A DNA stretch of 64,000 bases from Bacteroidaceae bacterium (GCA_024398435.1 JAKSJD010000011.1:1-64000), one strand, 5' to 3'. Counted from the stretch's first letter, positions 8,610-17,262 are shown. Made by a program: numbers and translations. Notes: a model not told the origin generated them from the letters alone.

Positions 8610-8680
8610 AAGTCTTTGATATTTGTTGATAAATTGATTGACTCGATGCAAGTCGGAGTGTTGTTTAGGCAATGACTTAC

Positions 8681-9060
8681 ATATTGACACCAACATATCA
8701 ACTATGTTTTCTCTCCGCAAATTATCATAAATTTTTCGATTGCCAGCCCTGAGTCTTATGCTCATTCCCATTTCCTTGCAAGCAAGCTTGCAGATAAATG
8801 GTCAGAGCAAATCCTCAAAAGTCTTGTGCCAAGCCTTTCATTTGGCTGACAATATTAGAAGCAAATTCCCTCCGGATGGAATTTATTTAAAATTTACGAA
8901 TAATATTTGAGCGTAAGGCCGAAAGGCCGACTTGGAAGATGTGGAGCCTTTTGATGGGAACTCGTTCACAAAAAGAAGGAGTCACATCTTACAAAGGAAG
9001 CGAAGCGATACGCTCAAATCGATAATTTACGGAGAGAGAAAAACTGTAGTGTCATTATGT
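8681..9060. mobile_element. Inverted-repeat (MITE-like) element, long copy A
   Basis: A ~380-bp non-coding element. The left end, TTTTCTCTCCGCAAATTATC at 8708-8727, and the right end, GATAATTTACGGAGAGAG at 9021-9038, are inverted repeats. An outer pair, ATTGACAC (8683-8690) and GTGTCATT (9049-9056), extends them. The interior is colinear with the copy at 57.2 kb (CCAGCCCTGAGTCTT, AAGCCTTTCATTTGGCTGAC, ACGAATAATATTTGAGCG, ATCACATCTTACAA-like) and can fold back on itself. No transposase is present. It sits between a promoter-like box (9109-9116) and the lipoprotein at 8352. Confidence 0.7.
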
Positions 9061-9108
9061 TAGTCACTACCGTTGTTTATGATATGTTTCTTTCCATCAA
9101 TAGCGTTG

Positions 9109-9116
9109 TAAAGTTA
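9109..9116 (-). promoter_or_regulatory. Candidate promoter upstream of the element, leftward
   Basis: The minus strand reads TAACTTTACAAC, one base from the TAnnTTTG consensus. If real, its transcript crosses the whole element before reaching the lipoprotein gene. Confidence 0.35.
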
Positions 9117-9230
9117 CGGATTTTCTAATTATACAACGTAAAAACGCAGGAGAAAAATGATAGTTCAGGCTCTGTTTTATGTGATTTTGCAGAAAAACGT
9201 ATCGCATGGGCTCATGTTCAAGGTATATGA

Positions 9231-9310
9231 AAGGCCCCTCTCATCTCCTTGGTAGCAATGTTGGGTACATTCGTTCTGTTAAACCAAGTGAATCCTGAGG
9301 GGCCCTTTTT
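9231..9310. other. Stacked hairpin, terminator or small structured RNA
   Basis: Outer stem GGCCCCTC (9233-9240) with GAGGGGCC (9297-9304); inner stem CTTGGT (9248-9253) with ACCAAG (9283-9288); then TTTTT on the plus strand. It is the only structure downstream of the leftward BspA-like gene, yet the T-run favours the rightward direction, where no gene precedes. A small RNA is possible. Confidence 0.4.
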
Positions 9311-9366
9311 AGTTCAAGGTTCAAAGTATATTTTACTCTAACCACTAACCCCTAACCCATCCTCCA

Positions 9367-9390
9367 CCCCCTGGGGGGACGGGAGGGGGG
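9367..9390. repeat. G/C-rich imperfect palindrome behind the BspA-like gene
   Basis: A CCCC-TGGGGGG core followed by GGGAGGGGGG. Related G/C palindromes lie in the leader of the same gene at 11022-11048 and 11133-11148, so the gene is bracketed by them. CTAACC microrepeats sit alongside. Confidence 0.5.
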
Positions 9391-9399
9391 CTTTGACCT

Positions 9400-11005
9400 T
9401 TAATGACTGAGGATATAGTTGTATATCAGCATTGCATCCGTTGCATTTACCTTGCCGTCGTTGTTCACGTCTTCCGGAATGGCTGATGATCCCTCTTCTA
9501 CGATGTTAAGGAACTCCTCCCATACATCCGCAGAGGCATACAGGGATTTTGTGCCTCCTGGTACATACAGTTTACACAGTGACTTGTCGACGTTTTCAAA
9601 CGCTCCGTTAGGTACACTCAATGGTTGTGACCAATTCACTTTTATTGTTTCAAGGCCGGAACAGCCTTTAAATGCGTAAGATCCAATGCTGGTCACGGAA
9701 TTCGGAATCTCGATACTTGTAAGTTTGGAACATCTATAAAATGCCCAATTTCCAATGCTCTTCACGGAATTTCCAATCGTGAGGCTTGTAAGGCCGGAAC
9801 AGCCATAAAATGCTTGTTCGCCAATGCTGGTCACGGAATTCGGAATCGTGAGGCTTGTAAGGCCGGAACATTCATAAAATGCGTAAGATCCAATGAAGGT
9901 CACGGAATTTCCAATCGTGAGGCTCGTAAGGCCGGAACAGCCATAAAATGCGGAAGATCCAATGAAGGTCACGTAATTCGGAATCGTGAGGCTCGTAAGG
10001 CCGGAACATTCATAAAATGCGGAAATTGCAATGCTGGTCACGGAATTCGGAATCGTGACGCTCTTAAGGCCGGAACAGCCATAAAACAGTTCTTTTTCAA
10101 TGCTGGTCACGGAATTCGGGATCGTGAGGCTCGTAAGGCCGGAACAGCCTTTAAATGCGTAAGCTTCAATGCGGGTCACGGAATTCGGGATCGTGAGGCT
10201 CGTAAGGCCGGAACAGTTCTGAAAGGTTTGAGCTTCAATGCTGGTCACGGAATTCGGGATCGTGACACTCTTAAGGCCGGTGCAGTTTTGAAATGCGCTA
10301 CTTCCAATGCTGGTCACGTAATTCGGAATCTCGATACTTGTAAGGCCGGAACAGCCAGCAAATACGCAAGAGCCAATGCTCTTCACGGAATTCGGAATAG
10401 TGAGGCTCGTAAGGCTTGAGCAACCATAGAATGCACAGGAACCTATTGTCTGCACGTCGCTGCCAATCTGAAGGGATTTTAGATTTGAACACTCGTAGAA
10501 ACACTCGTCGGGAATGGTCGTGATGCTCTGCGGGATAGACACCGATGTGAGGCCGGTGCAGCCACGGAACTCGCCTATGCCCAGGGTGGATGCCTGATTT
10601 ATAGACACATATGTGAGGCCGGTGCAGCCACGGAATGCATAGTCGCCCACTGACTTCTCATATCCTTGCAGATAGAGCTTGCCTATCCATGTTGCTCCGT
10701 TGAACGCTTGAGAAGAAATGGCCGTAGGCTTGTAGCCATAGCCGTTGTTTGATACCAGGTCAATATACACTTCGCTGCCCGAAGGACCTGTGCCTCCCAC
10801 GATGGTCACTTCGCCTCTGCCACTCGACTTAGTCGATGTCGCCTGTTTTGTTATCTTGCAATAGAGCTTCACATTGCCGTATGCATTATACACGAAATCA
10901 TAGTTTTGAGCAAAGGTATTAGTAGTAAACAGTATGCATAACAGACTGATTACCAACGCTTTACCCCCCCCATATTAGGGAACTGGAAAGTAATTGTTTC
11001 TTCAT
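9400..11005 (-). CDS. BspA-like LRR surface protein, interrupted by a G8 tract
   Basis: The main frame (9400-10956) encodes about 14 BspA/LRR_5 repeats (LTSLTIPNSVTSIGSYAFYGCSG type, 23 residues), then a short tail domain and a terminal dockerin-like repeat DVNNDGKVNATDAMLIYNYI. It lacks a start. The likely ATG is at 11003-11005: MKKQLLSSSLIWGG, then TAA at 10961-10963. With eight G at 10964-10971 the frame stops; with seven it reads on through KALVISLLCILFTTNTFAQ, a complete signal peptide, giving about 534 residues. As sequenced the gene is therefore off. A promoter lies at 11187-11194. Such proteins usually serve adhesion or matrix binding; that role is inferred. TTG at 10954-10956 would give a truncated signal. 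Confidence 0.75.
10964..10971. repeat. Homopolymeric C8/G8 tract in the signal-peptide codons
   Basis: Eight consecutive C on the plus strand (G on the coding strand), placed where loss of one base restores an open frame through the signal peptide. This is the classic position of a slipped-strand phase switch; a sequencing error is the alternative. Confidence 0.7.
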
Positions 11006-11362
11006 AATGATAAAGTTTTTAGCCCCCCTCTGTCCCCCCCAAGGGGGGATGATGGGGATGAGTTATTAATATAGTTCAATATTTCAAAGTTCAAAGTATA
11101 TTCTACTCTAACCACTAACCTCTAACCCAGTTCCTCCCCTTGGGGAGGTTAGGAGGGGCTTTCAACAACACTATACTTTCTGCTGGCAAAGATAAGGAAA
11201 TAATTTCAAACTGCAATATAAATTCTGCAAAAAATCACATTAATTGAGTTATTTGTTTTAAAAACACTGATAATCATATTTTGTATATTATTCATTGCAG
11301 ATGGATTCATTTCCCGATTTTTGCAGGAGAGTTTTATGTTTTATATAGGGATATTCTTAAAT
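11006..11362. other. Leader and promoter region of the BspA-like gene
   Basis: Contains C-rich blocks (11022-11048), TTCAAAGTTCAAAGT and CTAACC microrepeats, a CCTCCCC-TT-GGGGAGG palindrome (11133-11148) and the leftward promoter. The leader is about 175 nt and can fold into two G/C hairpins. No gene is seen. Confidence 0.5.
11187..11194 (-). promoter_or_regulatory. Promoter -7 box of the BspA-like gene
   Basis: The minus strand reads TATCTTTGCC, an exact TAnnTTTG match, about 180 nt upstream of the ATG at 11005. Confidence 0.55.
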
Positions 11363-11440
11363 CAGCGACGTAATTTAATTAAACAGCGACGTAACCTAAT
11401 TAAACAGCGACGTAATTTAATTAAACGGCGACGTTGTTTT
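11363..11440. repeat. 21-bp tandem array
   Basis: Units CAGCGACGTAATTTAATTAA(A) at 11363, 11384 and 11405, then a diverged CGGCGACG unit at 11426. They share the first 11 bases and differ in the middle. A 70-codon frame (11321-11533) runs through it as LIKQRRN repeats only because the period is a multiple of three. Confidence 0.75.
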
Positions 11441-11585
11441 AAGAATGGAACAAGAAGTTTCATGCTTTTTAACTATAGAAATGATCAAAAGTTTGCAGAT
11501 TACGGACAACCGTTAACCGATAACCGAGCCTAACCCATTGCTTCCTGCAATGACGTACATGGTGACACTAATGCTGTTTTCTTGT

Positions 11586-11620
11586 TTGACTACGCCGAAT
11601 TAAAATTTGACTCCGTCGAA
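11586..11620. repeat. GACTCCGTCGAA half-repeats in direct order
   Basis: TTGACTACGCCGAA (11586-11599) and TTGACTCCGTCGAA (11607-11620) are two left arms of the dispersed palindrome, in direct rather than inverted arrangement. Confidence 0.6.
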
Positions 11621-11704
11621 CTTTCGTTTCACGCAGAGACTTGTAGACTCAACTGCAAAAATGTGATTAATGTGATTCGTGATTTCACTAAACACAGTAA
11701 AAAA

Positions 11705-11736
11705 GTTTTCGTTTTCGTCTTCGTTTTCGTTTTAAT
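11705..11736. repeat. TTTTCG hexamer run upstream of recG
   Basis: Five hexamers (GTTTTC, GTTTTC, GTCTTC, GTTTTC, GTTTTA) fill the space directly before the -7 box of recG. Confidence 0.65.
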
Positions 11737-11740
11737 TGTG

Positions 11741-11748
11741 TATCTTTG
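11741..11748 (+). promoter_or_regulatory. Promoter -7 box of recG
   Basis: TATCTTTGCACAC, an exact consensus, only 8 nt before the ATG at 11757. The mRNA should be leaderless or nearly so. Confidence 0.65.
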
Positions 11749-11756
11749 CACACAGT

Positions 11757-13865
11757 ATGATACAACTCGGTCAGGACATAAAGTTTTTACAGGGCGTTGG
11801 ACCTTCGCGTGCATCGCTGCTGGATAAGGAACTCGGCATAAAGACGGTGGGCGATATGCTGACCTATTATCCTTTCAAGTATGTCGATAAGACGCGTATC
11901 TACAATATCTCCGATATCGACGGCTCTATGCCTTATGTGCAGATTAAGGGCGAAATCCTTTCGGCCGACACTGTGGGCGAGGGGCGTGGCCGTCGGTTGG
12001 TTGCACGACTGTCTGATGGTACGGGAGTGGTGGAATTGGTTTGGTTTCAGGGTATCAAGTTTGTGATGAAGAACTATAGCCTCCACACTCAGTATATTGT
12101 CTTTGGCAAACCAACCGTATTCGGCGGACGAATCAACATTGCACATCCGGAAATAGAGAAGGCCGACGATGGACGGCAAATGGCTGACAGCAATGGCGGA
12201 ATGAGGTTTGTACCAAGTTACAACACCACGGAGAAGATGAAGCGCTCAAACCTCAACTCCAATGCCATCCGCAAACTGATGCAGACGATGTTTGCAATGT
12301 TCGACCATCCTTTCCCAGAGACATTGCCATCGTATCTCGTAGAGAAAAATCATCTGATTTCGTACGACGACGCCATCCGCAATATCCATTTCCCTAAGTC
12401 GCCCGACATGCTCCGTAAGGCACAGGCACGACTGAAATTTGAGGAGTTGTTTTATGTTCAGCTCAATATCCAGCGCTATGTGCGCGACAGAAACCGCAAG
12501 TATCGCGGAATCATCTTCCCACGCATCGGCGATGCCTTCAACGGATTCTATCACAATCATCTGCCGTTTGAACTGACTAATGCGCAGAAACGCGTGTTGA
12601 AGGAAATCAGGAAGGACATGGGTTCGGGTAGGCAGATGAACCGTCTGCTGCAGGGCGATGTGGGTTCGGGCAAGACACTCGTAGCCTTGATGAGTATGCT
12701 GATAGCCGTCGACAACGGTTGTCAGGCATGCATGATGGCTCCTACCGAAATCCTTGCAGAGCAGCATTTGCAGACGCTTCGTGCGTTCCTCGGCGATATG
12801 CCCGTAAGGGTGGAACTGCTTACGGGAAGCGTGAAGGGCAAGAAGCGCGAGAAGATTCTGCACGACCTTCTGACGGGCGATGTCCACATCTTGGTGGGCA
12901 CACATGCAGTGATTGAGGACAATGTGGCTTTCTGTAGGCTTGGGCTTGCCATCATTGACGAGCAACACCGATTCGGAGTGGCACAGAGAGCGAAGATGTG
13001 GCAGAAGAATGCAGTGCCACCTCATGTGCTCGTGATGACGGCCACACCTATCCCTCGTACTTTGGCAATGACCCTCTACGGCGACCTCGACGTGAGTGTA
13101 ATCGATGAGTTGCCTCCTGGCCGAAAGCCAATCGAAACCCTCCACATGTTCGACAGCCATCGCGCGCATATATATAAAAAGGTAAGGCAAGAGATGGAGC
13201 AGGGGCGTCAGGTGTATATCGTCTATCCGCTCATTCAGGAAAGCGAGAAAATCGACCTCAAGAACTTGGAGGAAGGCTATGTGAATGTGTGCAAGGAGTT
13301 CGAAGGCTACAGCGTGAGCAAGGTGCACGGAAAGATGAAACCTGCCGAGAAGGATGCCGAGATGCAGAGGTTTGCCAAAGGCGAAACGCAGATACTCGTG
13401 GCTACCACTGTGATTGAAGTGGGAGTGAACGTACCTAATGCCAGTGTGATGGTGATTGAGAATGCTGAACGCTTCGGCCTCAGTCAGTTGCATCAGTTGA
13501 GAGGTCGTGTGGGTCGCGGAGCTGACCAATCATATTGCATTCTCGTGACTAAATATGAGATAAGCACCGACACTCGCAAGCGCATTCAGATAATGGTGGA
13601 TTCGACCGACGGATTCGAGATAGCCGAACAAGACCTCAAGCTCAGAGGCCCGGGCGATCTTGAAGGTACGCAGCAAAGCGGAATGGCCTTCGACTTGAAA
13701 ATTGCAAATATTGCCACCGATGGAATCCTCCTCCAGATGGCCAAAGATGCAGCACAACTCGTCCTTGATAATGATCCCGACGAGCGCAACCCACAGAACG
13801 ACATCCTTTGGCGTCGCTTGCAGGAACTGAGAAAAACAAATATCAATTGGGGATCAATCAGTTAA
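11757..13865 (+). CDS. recG: ATP-dependent DNA helicase RecG
   Basis: A 702-residue branch-migration helicase that remodels stalled replication forks and Holliday junctions. The N-terminal wedge/OB domain (LQGVGPSRASLLDKELGIKT, then KGEILSADTVGEGRGRRL) is followed by the SF2 core: Walker A QGDVGSGKT, motif II IIDEQHRFGV, motif III MTATPIPRTLAMTL, motif VI QLRGRVGRG, and the RecG tail DLKLRGPGDLEGTQQSG. Length is typical. The start at 11757 is set by the -7 box 8 nt upstream; an in-frame start at 11736 would lie before the promoter. It converges with the ispD operon across a low-complexity spacer. Confidence 0.96.
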   Translation: MIQLGQDIKFLQGVGPSRASLLDKELGIKTVGDMLTYYPFKYVDKTRIYNISDIDGSMPYVQIKGEILSADTVGEGRGRRLVARLSDGTGVVELVWFQGIKFVMKNYSLHTQYIVFGKPTVFGGRINIAHPEIEKADDGRQMADSNGGMRFVPSYNTTEKMKRSNLNSNAIRKLMQTMFAMFDHPFPETLPSYLVEKNHLISYDDAIRNIHFPKSPDMLRKAQARLKFEELFYVQLNIQRYVRDRNRKYRGIIFPRIGDAFNGFYHNHLPFELTNAQKRVLKEIRKDMGSGRQMNRLLQGDVGSGKTLVALMSMLIAVDNGCQACMMAPTEILAEQHLQTLRAFLGDMPVRVELLTGSVKGKKREKILHDLLTGDVHILVGTHAVIEDNVAFCRLGLAIIDEQHRFGVAQRAKMWQKNAVPPHVLVMTATPIPRTLAMTLYGDLDVSVIDELPPGRKPIETLHMFDSHRAHIYKKVRQEMEQGRQVYIVYPLIQESEKIDLKNLEEGYVNVCKEFEGYSVSKVHGKMKPAEKDAEMQRFAKGETQILVATTVIEVGVNVPNASVMVIENAERFGLSQLHQLRGRVGRGADQSYCILVTKYEISTDTRKRIQIMVDSTDGFEIAEQDLKLRGPGDLEGTQQSGMAFDLKIANIATDGILLQMAKDAAQLVLDNDPDERNPQNDILWRRLQELRKTNINWGSIS

Positions 13866-13935
13866 CGGTTAACGGTTAATGGTTAACGGTTATCGTTATC
13901 GTTAGGGTTATCGTTATCGTTAGGGTTATCGTTGA
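13866..13935. repeat. GGTTAACGGTTA/GTTATCGTTAGG low-complexity tract
   Basis: Hexamer-like repeats ACGGTT, GTTATC and GTTAGG fill the spacer between the convergent recG and ispD. The same GTTATC hexamers recur before the promoter at 38962, and CTAACC variants at 785, 9342, 11106 and 53543. Confidence 0.7.
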
Positions 13936-13945
13936 TTATTGTCGG

Positions 13946-14599
13946 TTATAAATCGGCTTTGGTGGTAATCTTTATGTTTTCGCGATTACCCTCAACGAGA
14001 GAAATGGAATGTCCCATGGCTTCGACTACAGATGCATCGTCGGTGAAGTCGGGACGGAAATCCTGAGCATAAGCCTTGCGAAGAAGTGGAGCAGAGAACA
14101 CCTGAGGTGTCTGCACCAATCGATAGTTGCTGCGAGGTACGGTATGGCTGCCACCGTCGGGAGTCAGTTCGCGGACAGTTTCAACCACACCAACCACGGG
14201 AATGGCAGCACCACTTGCAGCTGCTTCGTCGAAACACCTACCAATCACTTCCGTACTTACATAAGGGCGTACACCATCGTGAATGCCAATCAATTCGGCA
14301 TCGGCATCAGCTTGTTCTATTCCGTTCCTGACGGAGAAGAACCTCTCGCTGCCACCTTCCACGATTTCGTGGCTTACCTCAAAGTTATATTTTCCGCAAA
14401 GGTCGAACCAGTAGTCGATTTGTTCGGCTGGCAACACGACGATTATCTGCATCGAAGGGTCAAACTCATAGAATCGCTCAATCGTATGCATCAGGATTGG
14501 TTTGCCATTCACAACGAGGAATTGCTTCGGAACGTCCGTTCCCATTCGCAATCCCTTGCCACCTGCCACTATGACTATCGTTCGCTTTACCATGGCCAC
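13946..14599 (-). CDS. ispD: 2-C-methyl-D-erythritol 4-phosphate cytidylyltransferase
   Basis: A ~217-residue enzyme of the non-mevalonate isoprenoid pathway, transferring CMP from CTP to MEP in the cytoplasm. The N-terminal nucleotide-binding motif is [20 protein letters not shown], followed by [11 protein letters not shown] and the C-terminal [28 protein letters not shown], all typical of IspD. The first Met gives a 13-nt overlap with the upstream DJ-1 gene; Met3 (14593) is also possible. It is the last gene of a leftward six-gene run starting at pdxJ; isoprenoid precursor and PLP synthesis may thus be co-transcribed with the TonB energy system. Confidence 0.95.
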   Translation of the reverse strand: MAMVKRTIVIVAGGKGLRMGTDVPKQFLVVNGKPILMHTIERFYEFDPSMQIIVVLPAEQIDYWFDLCGKYNFEVSHEIVEGGSERFFSVRNGIEQADADAELIGIHDGVRPYVSTEVIGRCFDEAAASGAAIPVVGVVETVRELTPDGGSHTVPRSNYRLVQTPQVFSAPLLRKAYAQDFRPDFTDDASVVEAMGHSISLVEGNRENIKITTKADL

Positions 14600-15135
14600 A
14601 TCATTCCTGCTTTAACCTCGTCTGCAGCTGCCTTGCCAAGCAGATACTCAACAATGGCAAAACCAAAGTGAATGGCAGCACCAGGACCTTTGCCCGTGAT
14701 GAACAAGCCATCCACCTCTGTGAGATTACGTGTTACATTTGCCTTGCCAAGCGAGGCATCACAACCAGGATAGCAAGTGGCTGTAACACCATCAAGAAGT
14801 CCGAGATTGCCATAAACCATAGGAGCAGCACAGATGGCAGCCAATGGCTTCCCATTTGCATGATGGGCAAGAACGACTTGCTGAAGTGGCTTGAAGTCGC
14901 GAAGATTTGACGAACCTGGCATTCCACCTGGCATCACCAGCATGTCGGCATCACCGAAATCGCATTCGCTGAACAAGCAATCAGCTTTGACCGTAACTCC
15001 TTCCGAACTCTTCACGAAGAGGTTGTCGGATATGGAAACCGTACACAGTTCGATTGGTGTGCGGCGGATGATTGTCAATGGTGCAATGGCTTCTGTCTCT
15101 TGAAAACCATCTGCGAGAAACATGTAAATCTTCAT
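14587..15135 (-). CDS. DJ-1/PfpI family protein
   Basis: A 182-residue single-domain protein of the DJ-1/ThiJ/PfpI superfamily. It shows the conserved early acidic residue ([12 protein letters not shown]), the GGMPG loop and the nucleophilic cysteine elbow [11 protein letters not shown] near residue 102, with [14 protein letters not shown] at the end. These features fit the DJ-1/YajL branch, linked to protection against reactive carbonyls or oxidative stress; the actual reaction cannot be read from sequence. It overlaps ispD by 13 nt and follows tonB by 30 nt, so it belongs to the same operon. Confidence 0.88.
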   Translation of the reverse strand: MKIYMFLADGFQETEAIAPLTIIRRTPIELCTVSISDNLFVKSSEGVTVKADCLFSECDFGDADMLVMPGGMPGSSNLRDFKPLQQVVLAHHANGKPLAAICAAPMVYGNLGLLDGVTATCYPGCDASLGKANVTRNLTEVDGLFITGKGPGAAIHFGFAIVEYLLGKAAADEVKAGMMWPW

Positions 15136-15165
15136 ATTCTTGACTTGATATTGGTATTAATGTTA

Positions 15166-16185
15166 TTATTTTACTGCTGCAAACTTATAGGTGATAGTAC
15201 CGCTTTCATTGCCCTGACCTTCAGCAAAACTAGAACGCTTTGCTGCTGATATAGCTAATTCGCGAAGGTCTTGCGAGAGAACGCTTCCATTGGCAATCGA
15301 AGCACTCGTGACGGTTCCGCTGCTGTTGACAACTATATTTACCACAACAGTTCCGGATTGACCTGTAGTGTTGCGAGGAGTGAAGAGATGACTTGTTCTG
15401 CCTATTGTAGTACTAACTCCTGCACCTATTCCGCCCGTACCAGTAGAAACACCCGAATTGCTGTTGCCAGTGGTACTGCCCTGACTTCCATTGCCTTGGG
15501 TGTTGCCACTGCTTCCCTTGTTGCCTCCATTACCGAAAGCACCTGCCATACGATTGCGGATAGCGGCTTTTGCAGCTGCTTCTGCCTTTGCTTTAGCTTC
15601 TGCCTCTGCCTTTGCCTTCGCTTCCGCCTCTGCTTTTGCTTTAGCTATGGCTTTTGCCTCTGCTTCAGCTGCTTTTCGTTTTGCTTCTGCCTCTGCTGCA
15701 GCCTTTTTCCTTGCAGCTTCTTCAGCTGCTTTTTTCTTCGCTTCAGCTTCTGCTTTAGCCTTTGCTTCCGCCTCTGCCTTTGCCTTGGCTATGGCTTTTG
15801 CCTTTGCTTCTGCTTCGGCTTTTTTCTTGGCCGTTTCCATGGCAATCGACTTTTCCTTATCCTGAGTGATTACCTTCTCCGCTTCGGCTTCTGCTTTGGC
15901 TTTAGCTTCTGCTTTTGGCTTTGCCACCTCCGGAACAGATGGTTCTTCGGCTTCTTCTTCCTCAACAGTTTCAGCAGCTTCTGGTTGTTGTTCATTAGGA
16001 GTAGGGAAACCATTGAGATTGTCTCCGGCAGCATCTTCAACTTCACCCAAAAGCACAGGTACGCCATCTTCACTCTCCTTGATATCAGCAATCTTGAGAG
16101 TGAGGAACATAAGGAGGAGAAGCACTATGGCATGAACTCCGATTGTTACGATGGTTGATATTACCTTTCGCTTTTTATCGCTCAT
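15166..16185 (-). CDS. tonB: Energy transducer TonB with a TolA-like spacer
   Basis: A 339-residue inner-membrane protein. One N-terminal transmembrane helix (ISTIVTIGVHAIVLLLLMFL), an acidic EEEEAEEP segment, then ~110 residues of Ala/Lys/Glu repeats (KAKAEAEAKAKAEAEAKKKA) that should form a long periplasmic helix as in TolA. A Gly/Ser/Asn linker follows, then a TonB C-terminal domain (GTVVVNIVVNSSGTVTSASI). It should couple the proton gradient, through the adjacent ExbB and ExbD, to outer-membrane transport. The spacer is TolA-like rather than the usual Pro-rich TonB type, so a Tol-like role is an alternative. Spacing to exbD is 32 nt. Confidence 0.87.
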   Translation of the reverse strand: MSDKKRKVISTIVTIGVHAIVLLLLMFLTLKIADIKESEDGVPVLLGEVEDAAGDNLNGFPTPNEQQPEAAETVEEEEAEEPSVPEVAKPKAEAKAKAEAEAEKVITQDKEKSIAMETAKKKAEAEAKAKAIAKAKAEAEAKAKAEAEAKKKAAEEAARKKAAAEAEAKRKAAEAEAKAIAKAKAEAEAKAKAEAEAKAKAEAAAKAAIRNRMAGAFGNGGNKGSSGNTQGNGSQGSTTGNSNSGVSTGTGGIGAGVSTTIGRTSHLFTPRNTTGQSGTVVVNIVVNSSGTVTSASIANGSVLSQDLRELAISAAKRSSFAEGQGNESGTITYKFAAVK

Positions 16186-16217
16186 AAATCGTTTGTAGGG
16201 ATTTAAGGTGAAGGACT

Positions 16218-16634
16218 TTATTTCTTCTCGGGCGGACGGGTAGCCAAAACCATCTTGAAGTGGTTTTCGTTGGCCACATTCAGTACCTCAACAATATTGC
16301 GGTAAGGTACGCTCTCGTCGGCATAGAGTGATACGAACATCTCAGTGCTGTCGTTCATTGCCTTGCTTATGGTGCGAGGAAGGGCCTCGAGGGTGGTAGG
16401 GGTTTCCTTACCATTGCCAATGCCTACATAGAGGTTGAGGTCCTTGTCAATGACGACATGCGAAACGGCTTTCACCGTTGTCTGCTTCTTGCTTTGAGGC
16501 AGGAGTACCTTGATGGCGTTGGGTGCCACCATGGTGCTCGTAATCATGAAGAATATGAGCAAGAGGAAGATAATGTCGGTCATCGACGACATCGAGAATG
16601 TTGGAGTTACTTTTGTTCTTCGTTTGAGAGACAT
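16218..16634 (-). CDS. exbD: Biopolymer transporter ExbD
   Basis: A 138-residue ExbD/TolR protein with one N-terminal transmembrane helix (MTDIIFLLLIFFMITSTMVAP) that holds the conserved membrane Asp near residue 20, the proton-path residue of the family, then a periplasmic domain (SLYADESVPYRNIVEVLNVANE). It forms the stator with ExbB (10 nt upstream) and drives TonB (32 nt downstream). Only one exbD is present here, whereas Bacteroidota clusters often carry two. Confidence 0.93.
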   Translation of the reverse strand: MSLKRRTKVTPTFSMSSMTDIIFLLLIFFMITSTMVAPNAIKVLLPQSKKQTTVKAVSHVVIDKDLNLYVGIGNGKETPTTLEALPRTISKAMNDSTEMFVSLYADESVPYRNIVEVLNVANENHFKMVLATRPPEKK

Positions 16635-16644
16635 AGTCGGGGGA

Positions 16645-17262
16645 TTACTCGTTCATTAAATCCATAAAGATAAGAGATTCTCTCTCGATTTCGTTTACTA
16701 CGCCATCCACCTTTGCAACGAGGTAGTTGTAGGCGAAGAGAGCCACGATTCCGACTATCAATCCACCGACGGTAGTCACCATGGCTTGATAGATTCCGCT
16801 CGAAAGCATACTGATATCGAGGTTGCCGCCGGCATTCGACATTTGCCAGAATGCTTCCACCATACCGATAACCGTACCGAGGAATCCAATCATAGGAGCT
16901 CCTCCGGCGATGGTTGCAAGTACTGGCAGGCGCTTTTCGAGTTGTGCCACTTCGAGGTTGCCTGTGTTTTCGATTGCTGCCTGTATTTCAGGAGCAGGAC
17001 GACCGATGCGGCTGATGCCTCTTTCGATGATTCGGGCAGCAGGAGTGTCGGTAACTCGGCAGAAGTTGATTGCACTTCGTGTGTCGTTGTTCTTTACATA
17101 GTCGCGGATGCGATCCATAAAGAGTTTGTCAACCTTTCCCGCATTGCGGATAGCGATGAATCTGTCGGTAAAGATGTAGATGGCAATGACAGACAAAACG
17201 GCCAGGACAATCATAATCCATCCGCCTTGCTTTGCCAATTCTAAAATGCTTAATTCGTTCAT
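16645..17262 (-). CDS. exbB: MotA/TolQ/ExbB proton channel protein
   Basis: A 205-residue ExbB/TolQ protein with three transmembrane segments: ~15-35 (WIMIVLAVLSVIAIYIF), ~115-140 (IGFLGTVIGMVEAF, the conserved proton-channel motif) and ~155-180 (TVGGLIVGIVALFAYNYL). The cytoplasmic loop contains RVTDTPAARIIERGISR. It is the pentameric channel part of the TonB motor. It lies 25 nt after pdxJ and 10 nt before exbD. Confidence 0.93.
   Translation of the reverse strand: MNELSILELAKQGGWIMIVLAVLSVIAIYIFTDRFIAIRNAGKVDKLFMDRIRDYVKNNDTRSAINFCRVTDTPAARIIERGISRIGRPAPEIQAAIENTGNLEVAQLEKRLPVLATIAGGAPMIGFLGTVIGMVEAFWQMSNAGGNLDISMLSSGIYQAMVTTVGGLIVGIVALFAYNYLVAKVDGVVNEIERESLIFMDLMNE

Noticed and set aside
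9814-10419. 201-codon repetitive frame opposite the LRR array
   Set aside because: Its NAGHGIRNREARKAGT repeats are simply the reverse reading of the 69-bp LRR units.
11321-11533. 70-codon frame with LIKQRRN repeats
   Set aside because: The repeats come from a 21-bp tandem array of intergenic type; there is no promoter and no family.
12246-13529. 427-codon open frame antisense to recG
   Set aside because: It mirrors conserved helicase motifs on the other strand and has no coding features of its own.
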